NCBI GenBank assembly: GCA_018663815.1
Contig: JABJPQ010000158.1
Location: 1 to 12,549, forward strand
Direction: 5' to 3'
DNA: 12,549 nt
Source of the DNA: Halobacteriovoraceae bacterium
GTDB lineage: Bacteria; Bdellovibrionota; Bacteriovoracia; Bacteriovoracales; Bacteriovoracaceae
Shown: positions 1-7,458 of the stretch, piece by piece
Layout: every line of letters starts with the position of its first letter
Numbering within the stretch: position 1 is the first letter of the stretch
The notes under the pieces: generated by a model
Seen by the model: only the letters and a program-made list of their open reading frames with translations
Databases searched by the model: none
What the model was told of the DNA's origin: nothing
Program-made: the position numbers and the translations under genes

Positions 1-609
1 ATGTTCCTCTTTTTCTTTTAAGTCTCCCAACAGTTTCTTTTGGTATCCAGAAGTATCATTTTTAATTGTTCCAGCTAATGCCGTTGTCGACCATGTTGAG
101 TTATGTTGAACGAATAATGGCTCTGGAGAAACACCCAGCACACCAACACCATCTTTCCATTTTCCATATAATGAGCCATTTAACTCCATCAGTTTTTTAG
201 CCTGGGAAATGGGGTGAATACTATTGCTAAAGGAATACTCAGATTTTGTAGCGGCCACTAACTTTTTAAGCCCACTCACAGAGTGAATTAATTTAATGAT
301 ATTCTCTACATCACTTAAATACTGCTCATCATTCGAGCGTATTAGTTGAATTTTACAGCTTTGAAGGAAGTAATGACCAATCCAGTCTAAAAATTCTTGT
401 ACTTCACAAGCAACAAGCCTAGCGGGGATAAAAGGTACTGGGTCTTGAGCGTAAAAAGGATTATTAAAAAACCGAGCTCCAGCTAAATCATCATTAGATC
501 CAACCCCCAGCCACAGCTGTTCAGTACCCGGCTTTTGAATAATAAAGCCTTGCTTTTGGAATTGATCACAATCAAGCTGTGAAAGATTTATAACCTTAAC
601 TTCGCTCAT
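1..609 (-). CDS. menF: Isochorismate synthase-like chorismate-binding enzyme, C-terminus cut by the window start
   Basis: The 203 visible codons are open from ATG (607-609) to the window edge. Chorismate-binding enzymes act on chorismate in the cytoplasm; isochorismate synthase makes isochorismate as the first committed step of menaquinone synthesis. The family motifs are visible: a Val-Ser-Pro-Glu stretch at about residues 158-160, an Ala-Leu-Ala-Gly-Thr stretch at about 176-180, and a Lys-Glu-x-Glu-Glu-His stretch at the truncated end, matching the Kx(D/E)xxEH helix. The N-terminal part is less conserved, as usual in this family. TrpE, PabB and salicylate synthases share these motifs. The MenF assignment rests on the neighbouring menG and prenyl synthase genes and is an inference. 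No clear Shine-Dalgarno sequence precedes the ATG; the upstream bases are T-rich. The gene is divergent from the DAHP synthase operon. Confidence 0.8.
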   Translation of the reverse strand, partial: MSEVKVINLSQLDCDQFQKQGFIIQKPGTEQLWLGVGSNDDLAGARFFNNPFYAQDPVPFIPARLVACEVQEFLDWIGHYFLQSCKIQLIRSNDEQYLSDVENIIKLIHSVSGLKKLVAATKSEYSFSNSIHPISQAKKLMELNGSLYGKWKDGVGVLGVSPEPLFVQHNSTWSTTALAGTIKNDTSGYQKKLLGDLKEKEEH

Positions 610-635
610 AAGGAAAAAACAATAACTTATGGACT

Positions 636-654
636 ACAAATATTCAATATTTGT
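636..654. promoter_or_regulatory. Perfect 19-bp palindrome, candidate operator in the divergent menF/DAHP synthase spacer
   Basis: Two 9-base arms, ACAAATATT and AATATTTGT, flank a single central C and are exact reverse complements. The site sits between the divergent gene starts at 609 and 690, where a dimeric repressor or activator could control both. On the minus strand a possible -35 (TTGACT, 665-670) lies just upstream of it, so a bound protein would cover the likely -10 region of menF. The regulator is unknown. AT-rich spacers produce short palindromes by chance, but a perfect 9+9 is less expected. Confidence 0.5.
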
Positions 655-689
655 TGATAAACCAAGTCAAATCTACTAGGATGAGCGCC

Positions 690-1457
690 ATGTTAATTAC
701 TGATGACTTTCTTAAGCACAACTCTCAATTTGCCCTCATCGCTGGTCCTTGTTCCCTAGAATCCGAAGAACAACTTGGTCAATTTATAGACCAAAGTAGT
801 GGCATTGAAACCGTTAGAGCTGGTTTATTTAAAATGCGGACAAACCCTAAGTCATTTCAAGGGCTTGGAGCAGATGGTGTGCAAATCATCTCAAAGCTTA
901 AAGAACAGTCAAATTTTGAATTTATAACTGAAGTTACTGACCCTAGACAACTTGAACTCATTGACCCCATTGTTGATATTTATCAAGTTGGAAGTCGTAA
1001 TATGTATAATTACGAATTACTACGAGAGCTTAATAGACTTGGGAAACCCGTTCTTTTCAAACGAGCTTTTAGTGCAACAGTTTCTGAGTGGATAAATGCT
1101 TGTGGTTACATGCCTGACCTAGGTGAAGAAAAAATTATTTTATGCGAACGTGGAATTAGAACTTTTGAACCATCAACTCGTAACACATTAGATATAAATT
1201 CGGTTATATACATTAAACAAAATTATAATTTTAAAGTTGTAGTTGATCCATCTCATGCTTGTGGAAACGTTGATATGATTAAACAACTTTGTTTTGTCTC
1301 CATGGCCGCAGGAGCAGATGGCTTACTTATTGAGTCTCACCCTAATCCAGCGGAAGCACTTTCAGATAAAGACCAACAAATAACTCCCACTCATTTAAAC
1401 CAAATACGAAGCGAGCTTATAAAGTTAGCGCCATTTTTTGATAAACAAATTATTTAG
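690..1457 (+). CDS. aroF: 3-deoxy-7-phosphoheptulonate (DAHP) synthase, type I-beta, catalytic domain only
   Basis: It condenses phosphoenolpyruvate with erythrose 4-phosphate to open the shikimate pathway in the cytoplasm. In the 255-residue product the family signatures appear in order: AGPCS at 18-22, KMRTNP at 48-53, FQGLG at 56-60, GSRNM at 101-105, CERGIRTFE at 152-160, DPSHA at 186-190 and IESHP at 214-218. The four metal ligands of the family can be assigned as Cys21, His189, Glu215 and Asp226; their spacing (168, 26, 11) closely follows the Thermotoga enzyme. There is no N-terminal ferredoxin-like domain and no chorismate mutase domain, so the usual allosteric modules are absent. The ATG at 690 is chosen because AGGA (678-681) lies 8 bases upstream; ATG 681 and TTG 651 are alternatives. 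The gene is first in an operon with menG and a prenyl synthase. Confidence 0.93.
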   Translation: MLITDDFLKHNSQFALIAGPCSLESEEQLGQFIDQSSGIETVRAGLFKMRTNPKSFQGLGADGVQIISKLKEQSNFEFITEVTDPRQLELIDPIVDIYQVGSRNMYNYELLRELNRLGKPVLFKRAFSATVSEWINACGYMPDLGEEKIILCERGIRTFEPSTRNTLDINSVIYIKQNYNFKVVVDPSHACGNVDMIKQLCFVSMAAGADGLLIESHPNPAEALSDKDQQITPTHLNQIRSELIKLAPFFDKQII

Positions 1458-1464
1458 GACACGA

Positions 1465-2139
1465 ATGCCAAATGCACAGACAATAAAATCAATGTTTAAC
1501 AATATTTCTGTTCATTATGACTTATTAAATGACATTTTATCGCTTGGTATTCATCGTCTTTGGAAAAAGGCACTCGTAAAAGAAATGACCAAAAACTCTC
1601 CTCAAAAAATTCTAGACTGTGCAACTGGCACTGGGGATATTGCCATAATGATGAAACATCACGGCCCTAACTCTCAAATTCTAGGTACCGATTTTTCAGC
1701 AAATATGCTTTCCGTTGCAAAAAAGAAAACAAATGAAATAACTTGGGAAGTTCAAGACGTCATGAACCTTCCCTATGCTGATGATCAATTTGATTGTAGC
1801 TCAATCTCATATGGAATCAGAAACGTAGAAGATTATCACTTAGCCTTAAAAGAGATGGCCAGAGTGACAAGTACAAAAATTTGCATCTTAGAATTTGGTC
1901 AACCCCAAAACCCATTGTTTAAGTTTGTTTACTTTACGGTAATGAAAGGTTTAATGCCCATTATTGGCAAATTATTTAATAAACAACAAGCTTATAAATA
2001 TCTCATTGAATCAAGCATGAACTTTCCTTCCCAACAAGAATTTTGTGATGTTATAAAAGCAAGTACTGGCTTCGATAAAGTAACCTACCAACCATTCTTT
2101 GGTGGGGTCACTTATCTTTATATTGCGAGCAATAATTAA
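1465..2139 (+). CDS. menG: Demethylmenaquinone methyltransferase (MenG/UbiE)
   Basis: This SAM-dependent C-methyltransferase carries out the last step of menaquinone synthesis, methylating demethylmenaquinone at the membrane. The 224-residue product has the family N-terminal signature FNNISVHYDLLN (about 11-22) and the SAM-binding motif I ILDCATGTGD (49-58). An acidic GTDFS strand end follows, then the UbiE signature NLPYADDQFD and SYGIRNVED, and then ILEFGQP. The C-terminal FFGGVTYLYIA ending is typical of UbiE/MenG. The start at ATG 1465 is supported by AGGA at 1456-1459, which overlaps the stop codon of the DAHP synthase and sits 5 bases upstream; an upstream in-frame TTG (1438) would overlap the previous gene. 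The absence of any visible ubi gene and the presence of a MenF-like neighbour favour MenG over a ubiquinone role. Confidence 0.95.
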   Translation: MPNAQTIKSMFNNISVHYDLLNDILSLGIHRLWKKALVKEMTKNSPQKILDCATGTGDIAIMMKHHGPNSQILGTDFSANMLSVAKKKTNEITWEVQDVMNLPYADDQFDCSSISYGIRNVEDYHLALKEMARVTSTKICILEFGQPQNPLFKFVYFTVMKGLMPIIGKLFNKQQAYKYLIESSMNFPSQQEFCDVIKASTGFDKVTYQPFFGGVTYLYIASNN

Positions 2140-3062
2140 TGTATGACTTGAAACTAGATGAATTTTATTTTAATGACTCAGCCATGACTCAAGAGTTAAA
2201 GTCTATTGACCTTTCCAGCCTAAAAAATGGCAAAAACATTCGCGCTAAACTTTTGGCCATTACGGGAGAAATTTTTGATATTAGTCTGGATGACTGCAAA
2301 AAACTTGGTCGCGTCGTAGAAATGGTTCATAACGCAACTTTAACTCATGATGATGTCATTGATAATTCGAATACCAGAAGAAATGCTCCTTCTGTGCCAG
2401 CTTTAATCAATAATAAAAAAAGCGTTCTGGTTGGCGATTATATGCTTGCAAAAGCCTTGCATGAACTCAGTGACTTTCAAAATCCAACTTTAACCCAAGA
2501 GCTTACCTTAACTCTTAAAGAACTGGTTGAGGGGGAATGGATACAATATGAAAATACTAATCCATACGAAATAACAACCAGCCTATATGAAACATTGGCC
2601 ATAAAAAAAACAGGTTCTCTATTTCGTTGGTGCTTTTTAGCTCCTATTATTCATTCTGATCCAAAATCTAAGCATTATGAATTACTAAAGGAATTTGGAG
2701 AAAAGCTTGGAATTATCTTTCAAATGACTGACGATATAATTGATTTTAATCCTGAAAGTAAAAAAACTTTTGGGCTAGATTTTAGAAATAATAATATTAA
2801 TTTTGTTATGCATTTTATTGGTAGGGATTACCCTGAGCTGAGGGTTCAGTTTCTCAGATGCGACAGCTTTAGTGATTTAACAAAAACGGAACAAGCATAT
2901 TTTGAAAGTGCCATTGTTCAAGCTAAAGCCGTAGTTCAAAACTACTTAACGGCCTGCCACTCTATTCTTAATACTCTTGAGACAAGCATAGCATCAGATA
3001 AAATGGCTAAGCTCGATGAATTTAGAAACTTGCTTAAAATCATAACCCAAAGAGTTTCTTAG
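2139..3062 (+). CDS. Long-chain polyprenyl diphosphate synthase (quinone side chain)
   Basis: A trans-prenyltransferase of the IspB/HepT/SdsA type, extending allylic diphosphates with isopentenyl diphosphate to build the menaquinone tail. The 307-residue product has the first aspartate-rich motif DDVID at 71-75 followed by RR (80-81), VGDY at 98-101, KT at 157-158, and the second motif FQMTDDIID ending at 202. Small residues precede the first motif (HNATLTH), as in long-chain enzymes, so an octaprenyl- or heptaprenyl-type product is inferred. Downstream of the second motif the usual GKxTLP segment is not recognisable; the sequence there reads DFRNNNINFVMHF. The start overlaps the menG stop by one base (TAATG), which indicates translational coupling. 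The stop codon interlocks with the stop of the opposing lipoprotein gene. Confidence 0.9.
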   Translation: MYDLKLDEFYFNDSAMTQELKSIDLSSLKNGKNIRAKLLAITGEIFDISLDDCKKLGRVVEMVHNATLTHDDVIDNSNTRRNAPSVPALINNKKSVLVGDYMLAKALHELSDFQNPTLTQELTLTLKELVEGEWIQYENTNPYEITTSLYETLAIKKTGSLFRWCFLAPIIHSDPKSKHYELLKEFGEKLGIIFQMTDDIIDFNPESKKTFGLDFRNNNINFVMHFIGRDYPELRVQFLRCDSFSDLTKTEQAYFESAIVQAKAVVQNYLTACHSILNTLETSIASDKMAKLDEFRNLLKIITQRVS

Positions 3063-6000
3063 CGAGAGTGCCCTTCAATTAAACCAGGGTATCCAACTCC
3101 AAGACTTTTTTTATACCTAACGTTTCGTCCTTTCCTTCCCATGTACTTTTTGTAAAGTTCTATTACTGCTTCATTTGATTGAGTATTAAAAACAAACTTA
3201 GTATCTTTTGAAAGTTCAATTCTACGATACTCTTTGTAAGCTTTTATTCCTCTTAAAGTCTGTCCAATAGAGTTTTTGGCCATACCGTAATCTGCAGCAT
3301 CATCAGTAGATGAAGATGATAGTTTTATAAAAAACCAACTCTCACTTAGAGTTTCATCACGACTATTTCTTTTACATACGACATGTCTTTTCTCAGAAGT
3401 CACTAATACCTTTTTATCATCTTTATGAGCTTTATTATAAACTTGGCTCCACCAACTCTCAGTTCCTCTCTTCGGCAAAACAGCTAATACCTCTCTAGGA
3501 CTAATCATAATACATTTTTTTATGCGAGCTTCAAATTGAGCATTTACACTACTAGCAATAAAAGAAAGCCCATCTTGATTTATTATTCTTTTTTGGTTTG
3601 AAGCAATTTCTGCATTTTGCTTCATCCCGTAAACATCTGTTCTTTGCCCAGCATCTAAACTTAGCATAGCTATGGCCTTAGGTGTTTTAACGGTCGGTAA
3701 TTGAAATCCAAACTCAAGCCCACCATGAGCACTCCAACCCCAAAAATTTGTTTCTCTTATTCCATTAATTTCTGAATGCATAACACCTTTACTCTTAAAG
3801 TATGCTTCTGAGCGATCGAGTTTATTGGAATGCTCAATAACTGTTTGGCGACCTGTCTCATCCCGCAGTTTTGCTGGCTGAGTTAATATTTTTTCTATAA
3901 AACGTAGTTCATTAACTGCAATATGTGATTTTGGATCTTTAAAACAACGTTTATAATCTACACCAATATAATCCTTGGAAAGCCCCTTTATTCTAGCTGA
4001 AAGAATATTAGTTCGAGTCCGAGGAGAATAAAATGACTTACATAACTCTCGTAGGAATTCAGTAGTTGAATCAACATTTACAATAAATTTCTCTAGGTCT
4101 CGCTCTGAGACCTTAAGCTTGAACTTATCAATAAAATTTCTTTCTGATCTATGAAACTTAAAATCAACTTGTTTATTCTCAAGTCTAATTAACTTATGAT
4201 TAAAAACAGGAACTTTCTCTCTAATATTGTTACTCAAAAGATCAGTTTTAAACTGGATGAATGGGTTCTCTATCTCACTATCAGGTTGTAACTTGTCTGT
4301 AATTTTATCTATATTTTTTACTACTTTCGCAATAATATCATTGTTTTTAGCCAATAGCCTTTCGTTTTTATCAGATTTTATACTTGTATCATAAATCGAA
4401 GTTACTTCTTGTTGACCTCTAAAAATTTCAATTTGCCCTATAAACTGCGCGGGTTTTAACATTGATCCTTCCTTCATAGAACGTAATTGCAAGACAGCAA
4501 TGTTTTTATATGAAAGAGCCAGTCTTTCATCAAACAGATGAGGCAAATCCACATCAACAAACATCTCTCCTACTTCAGAGCTTATGTTCTTACGGTGTAC
4601 TGCTGTGATAACCTCAAAATCTTCTAAGTCAATGGGTCCTGTAAGGCTTTGAGTTAATGGTCGAAGCGGAGTCAATATAAGAAAATTTAATTCATATTTT
4701 CCAGTCATTAATTTATCAGGAGCAACTTGTCCTCCTTGATACTGATGATTGACTAATACTTTAGGAGATAGACTTAATCGAACAACTCTATTACCCAAAA
4801 GCTCTAACCTTTTATTTACTTTGTACAGTGTGTTTTCATTGTTCCCTTGAAATTTAAAATTAAATTTATCAATATAAATTTCAGGTTGATTCTCTTTGGG
4901 TAGTTTAGGTTTAGTTCTATCTTTAGAATCAAGCAAAAATTGGGTACTACCTAACCTAGGATTAATATAAACAATTCGTTGTTGCTTAAGACCTAAAAAG
5001 GGTTTTTTGGTACCTTTCATGTTTAGCTGATATTCTCTATAATCATACTCAAAATTTTCACCATATTCTATGGTTACCTCGATAATCAGCTCACCACTTC
5101 CATTTTTATTTGAAGTGTCTCGCACTTTGGAGTAAACGACTTTACCAGTTTTAAGATCCACCAGCTCAATCTCGAATTGTGAGTTAATACCGTCGTAAAC
5201 AAGTGTATCAACTAAGTCAATTTCTATTTCTGCAGTGACAAAACGATCAGACTCATCTCGTACAAAATTGCCCGAAACTTCACCCGGAACTTCAAGCGAA
5301 CTATTTACTTCAATTTTTTCAATCAAAAAACCATGCGTACTGACGACACCTTTCTTTCTTCTTTTAAATTCGTTTGAATTAATTCTCATTTTACTAAGAC
5401 TAGTAGACATACTATTTAGCTTTCCAGAAGTTCCTTTAATTAGAGATTCAATCGAGATAAACCCTTCATAACTACCAAGTTCAAAAGGAGCATCGACGGC
5501 TTTAGTGCTTATAACAAGTTCTATTATAGCTTGAGATCCAATTAAATCATGAATATCAAAGTTTAAAAATGAAACCAGCCTTCCTTCACTATCAAGCCTT
5601 TCCTCTGATGTTGCACTGGCAAGTTCAATTCTTCGATTTGACCCCTTCTCTCTTTGAAAAAGAACAAAATCTGTTGAGAATAACCCATCAGTTAAAATAG
5701 TTGGATTCTTTTTACCGTCAATTTTTCTATGAGTAACACCAACATTTGTATTTACTTGTAAGGATAATCGGGTTTTGTCCTTTTCAAACTCTACCTCTGT
5801 TACTGTGATATCGTGGTTTCCAAGCTCAAGATTATTTTTTAATGAATTAATTTTTACATCAGTACCTATTGATTGTGTTTTAAGAGCTGATCCATAGTCA
5901 AGATCAACTAGTTCTTTAGTCCATGGGTTCAGGGCAAGCTTAAACTCCTTCCTACCTTTATGAATTGTTTTTCCTTTAACACTTCCATTTAGCTTATAAA

Positions 6001-6352
6001 AAACTTCGTCTGCTATATAATCAAACTCAAAACGCTCCTGCCACTTAATACAGCCATCGATATTAGAGGGACTACTTTGCGTATTGAGATCTGATTCAAT
6101 ACTAAAGTCTTCGCCTACAATATCTTGCAAAAAGACTCTGTCTTTTACACAAACCATTAGATCAACAATTGCTGAGTTTTTTAATTCCGGCCACATATCA
6201 TTGGTTGAGTATGTATTAAAAGAAACAAGCCTTACTTCTCCCAATTCAAATGTAGAGTTCTCTGTCGAAGAGCTAGTATCATCAACATCACTTGAACAAG
6301 CAATAAGCATTGAAATACTGGCCATAATTAGAAAATTCTTAAATCCACCCAT
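3059..6352 (-). CDS. Giant modular lipoprotein of unknown function (1097 residues)
   Basis: I do not recognise a named family. The N-terminus has a Lys, a hydrophobic stretch and a lipobox LIAC with the lipidated Cys at 19, followed by a Ser/Asp/Thr-rich linker, so it should be an envelope-anchored lipoprotein. Residues about 35-650 look beta-rich and modular. Segment 115-155 (containing NGSVKGKT and LNPWT) resembles 440-476 (LNMKGTKK, INPRLG), and segment 190-283 (TRLSLQV, FLNFDI) resembles 520-625 (VVRLSLS, MFVDVDL). This suggests a duplicated pair of domains. The region 650-1097 is different, with a Trp/Gly-rich patch near 871-883. Six further cysteines fall in three spaced pairs: 68/101, 771/803, 947/993. 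The start at 6352 gives a proper signal peptide; GGAG (6364-6367) lies 11 bases upstream, which is rather far. It is probably a monocistronic gene. Confidence 0.85.
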   Translation of the reverse strand: MGGFKNFLIMASISMLIACSSDVDDTSSSTENSTFELGEVRLVSFNTYSTNDMWPELKNSAIVDLMVCVKDRVFLQDIVGEDFSIESDLNTQSSPSNIDGCIKWQERFEFDYIADEVFYKLNGSVKGKTIHKGRKEFKLALNPWTKELVDLDYGSALKTQSIGTDVKINSLKNNLELGNHDITVTEVEFEKDKTRLSLQVNTNVGVTHRKIDGKKNPTILTDGLFSTDFVLFQREKGSNRRIELASATSEERLDSEGRLVSFLNFDIHDLIGSQAIIELVISTKAVDAPFELGSYEGFISIESLIKGTSGKLNSMSTSLSKMRINSNEFKRRKKGVVSTHGFLIEKIEVNSSLEVPGEVSGNFVRDESDRFVTAEIEIDLVDTLVYDGINSQFEIELVDLKTGKVVYSKVRDTSNKNGSGELIIEVTIEYGENFEYDYREYQLNMKGTKKPFLGLKQQRIVYINPRLGSTQFLLDSKDRTKPKLPKENQPEIYIDKFNFKFQGNNENTLYKVNKRLELLGNRVVRLSLSPKVLVNHQYQGGQVAPDKLMTGKYELNFLILTPLRPLTQSLTGPIDLEDFEVITAVHRKNISSEVGEMFVDVDLPHLFDERLALSYKNIAVLQLRSMKEGSMLKPAQFIGQIEIFRGQQEVTSIYDTSIKSDKNERLLAKNNDIIAKVVKNIDKITDKLQPDSEIENPFIQFKTDLLSNNIREKVPVFNHKLIRLENKQVDFKFHRSERNFIDKFKLKVSERDLEKFIVNVDSTTEFLRELCKSFYSPRTRTNILSARIKGLSKDYIGVDYKRCFKDPKSHIAVNELRFIEKILTQPAKLRDETGRQTVIEHSNKLDRSEAYFKSKGVMHSEINGIRETNFWGWSAHGGLEFGFQLPTVKTPKAIAMLSLDAGQRTDVYGMKQNAEIASNQKRIINQDGLSFIASSVNAQFEARIKKCIMISPREVLAVLPKRGTESWWSQVYNKAHKDDKKVLVTSEKRHVVCKRNSRDETLSESWFFIKLSSSSTDDAADYGMAKNSIGQTLRGIKAYKEYRRIELSKDTKFVFNTQSNEAVIELYKKYMGRKGRNVRYKKSLGVGYPGLIEGHSR

Positions 6353-6378
6353 AAAAAGAAAGTCTCCGTTAATTTAAA

Positions 6379-6406
6379 ATTATAAATTCACCGTATTAAG
6401 TTGCAA
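6379..6406 (-). promoter_or_regulatory. Predicted sigma-70 promoter for the giant lipoprotein gene
   Basis: Reading the minus strand, a -35 TTGCAA (6401-6406) is separated by 16 bases from a perfect -10 TATAAT (6379-6384). The predicted transcript would begin near 6372 and give a leader of about 20 bases holding the GGAG ribosome-binding site. This is among the best promoter matches in the window. Confidence 0.65.
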
Positions 6407-6597
6407 AAACAATGCCGCAATGCGCACATTCTAGTAATTTAACTTTTATATAAAATCAAATAGATAGCTGCAATAATTAAACAAATTTTACCTAAAAGCT
6501 GCTTCCCCAGTGGCTCGTGGTGTCATTTCGCCTGTACAAAAGTTAACCAGTGTCAAAAAGTCTAACAGTACACATAAATAAAATTTACTTAATACAT

Positions 6598-6615
6598 TGG
6601 TTGTTTCGACAACTA
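6598..6615. other. Short hairpin with TTCG/CGAA loop
   Basis: GTTGT (6600-6604) and ACAAC (6609-6613) pair around a four-base TTCG loop, extended by one wobble and one A-T pair to 6598 and 6615. No T-run follows on either strand, so it is not a standard intrinsic terminator. It may be an RNA-stabilising element downstream of the small secreted gene, or chance. Confidence 0.3.
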
Positions 6616-6739
6616 GCTAATCAGGCAAAAGTATAAAAATCATGAATAACACTGTGGCAATAAACTATAATAATCCATAAATAATTTTTGAATTAAGTGA
6701 TTGGTTACCACAAACTATTTGGTTTTTCGTTATACGCAA

Positions 6740-7291
6740 TTAATAAGAAAACCAAACGGGAACAAAGTTTAAAGGGTTGAAATCTATTTCCTCTAAGTAT
6801 ATTACCTCATCATTATGTTCATACTTAATTTCAGGGTCATAGATCTTTTGGCACACCAAATTTAGACGTAATTCTCCACCACTTATAAGAGCTTTACTAG
6901 AAACTCTTCTCTCATCATAAAGAACTGGTAATTCTCTTTCGACATTATCAATAGGTTGAGTATAGTTATTGGTTGCTTGATCTAGTCTAAAAACTACTAC
7001 TCTTAGCCAGTTTCTTGTCTTTGACACATTACTTAGATTATATTGAACACCTTTGGAATGATCTTTAAGTCTTATATGATATTTAAAATCTTCAATATTT
7101 ATAGATCCAAAATAATTTTGACCATTTTTAGTTTCTAAAAAAGTGAATTCTTTTGCAATCTCTTCCTCAATATTATCTTTAGTTTGTTCAACTGTAACCT
7201 CACAATAGTATGGAGACTCGACTGAGTTAGCATAAGTATTCAAGCTCATAGTAATTAAAGATAAACTCAATATAAGTTGTCTTGCTTTCAT
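6740..7291 (-). CDS. Small secreted protein of unknown function (183 residues)
   Basis: I do not recognise the family. The N-terminus is a classical signal peptide: Lys2 and Arg4, a hydrophobic core through about residue 17, and a likely cleavage after TYA at about residue 21. The mature part has only two cysteines, Cys30 and Cys147, which could form one disulfide in the periplasm. It alternates charged and aromatic residues like a beta-rich domain. It ends in an aromatic cluster (VPVWFSY), but it is too short and irregular to call an outer-membrane barrel. The start is well supported: GGAG (7297-7300) lies 5 bases upstream of ATG 7291. It stands alone between spacers of 387 and 167 bases, so it probably has its own transcript. 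Confidence 0.8.
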   Translation of the reverse strand: MKARQLILSLSLITMSLNTYANSVESPYYCEVTVEQTKDNIEEEIAKEFTFLETKNGQNYFGSINIEDFKYHIRLKDHSKGVQYNLSNVSKTRNWLRVVVFRLDQATNNYTQPIDNVERELPVLYDERRVSSKALISGGELRLNLVCQKIYDPEIKYEHNDEVIYLEEIDFNPLNFVPVWFSY

Positions 7292-7332
7292 TAATTCTCC
7301 AAATTGATTTTAGTACAGTGACTTTACTGCAA

Positions 7333-7362
7333 TATAAAAGCCAACTCTGTTAATAGTATCAA
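7333..7362 (-). promoter_or_regulatory. Possible promoter for the small secreted protein
   Basis: On the minus strand TTGATA (7357-7362) is followed after 18 bases by TTTATA (7333-7338). Both hexamers are imperfect and the surroundings are AT-rich, so this is tentative. The position, about 40 bases upstream of the start codon, is reasonable. Confidence 0.35.
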
Positions 7363-7404
7363 CTTAGCTTTAGGAATAAAGTGAATGCAAACGACCACTG
7401 AGAT

Positions 7405-7439
7405 TGACTAAAAATAAATCAGTGTCTACTTAATAGACA
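7405..7439 (-). terminator. Possible weak terminator after the zinc-ribbon gene
   Basis: TGTCTA and TAGACA (7434-7439 and 7423-7428) form a 6-bp stem with a 5-base loop. Reading the minus strand, four bases later comes a T-rich stretch (ATTTATTTTTAG). The stem is AT-rich and the T-run is interrupted. A second inverted repeat, CACTGA/TCAGTG (7396-7401, 7419-7424), overlaps the first stem and could compete with it. Confidence 0.4.
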
Positions 7440-7458
7440 AAATCAATCGAACCCAGAC

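Larger units (their letters stand above)
6353..6739. other. 387-base gene-free spacer
   Basis: The spacer separates two minus-strand genes. It holds the lipoprotein promoter at its left end. A GC-richer patch of about 45 bases (6498-6535) stands out against AT-rich flanks. Next to it, outer inverted arms TGTAC (6533-6537) and GTACA (6568-6572) enclose two similar direct copies of CAAAAGTTAACCAGT / CAAAAAGTCTAACAGT. A short hairpin lies at 6598-6615. I see no open frame with a ribosome-binding site and no convincing U-tract terminator for the upstream small secreted gene. Confidence 0.6.

Noticed and set aside
653..669. FNR-like TTGAT...CAAGT site near the DAHP synthase start
   Set aside because: Only one half-site fits and the second half is mismatched.
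5235..5471. Plus-strand frame inside the giant lipoprotein gene
   Set aside because: No ribosome-binding site, atypical composition, and fully covered by a well-supported minus-strand gene.
6084..6377. Plus-strand frame over the start of the lipoprotein gene
   Set aside because: It is antisense to the signal peptide and promoter region and shows no family features.
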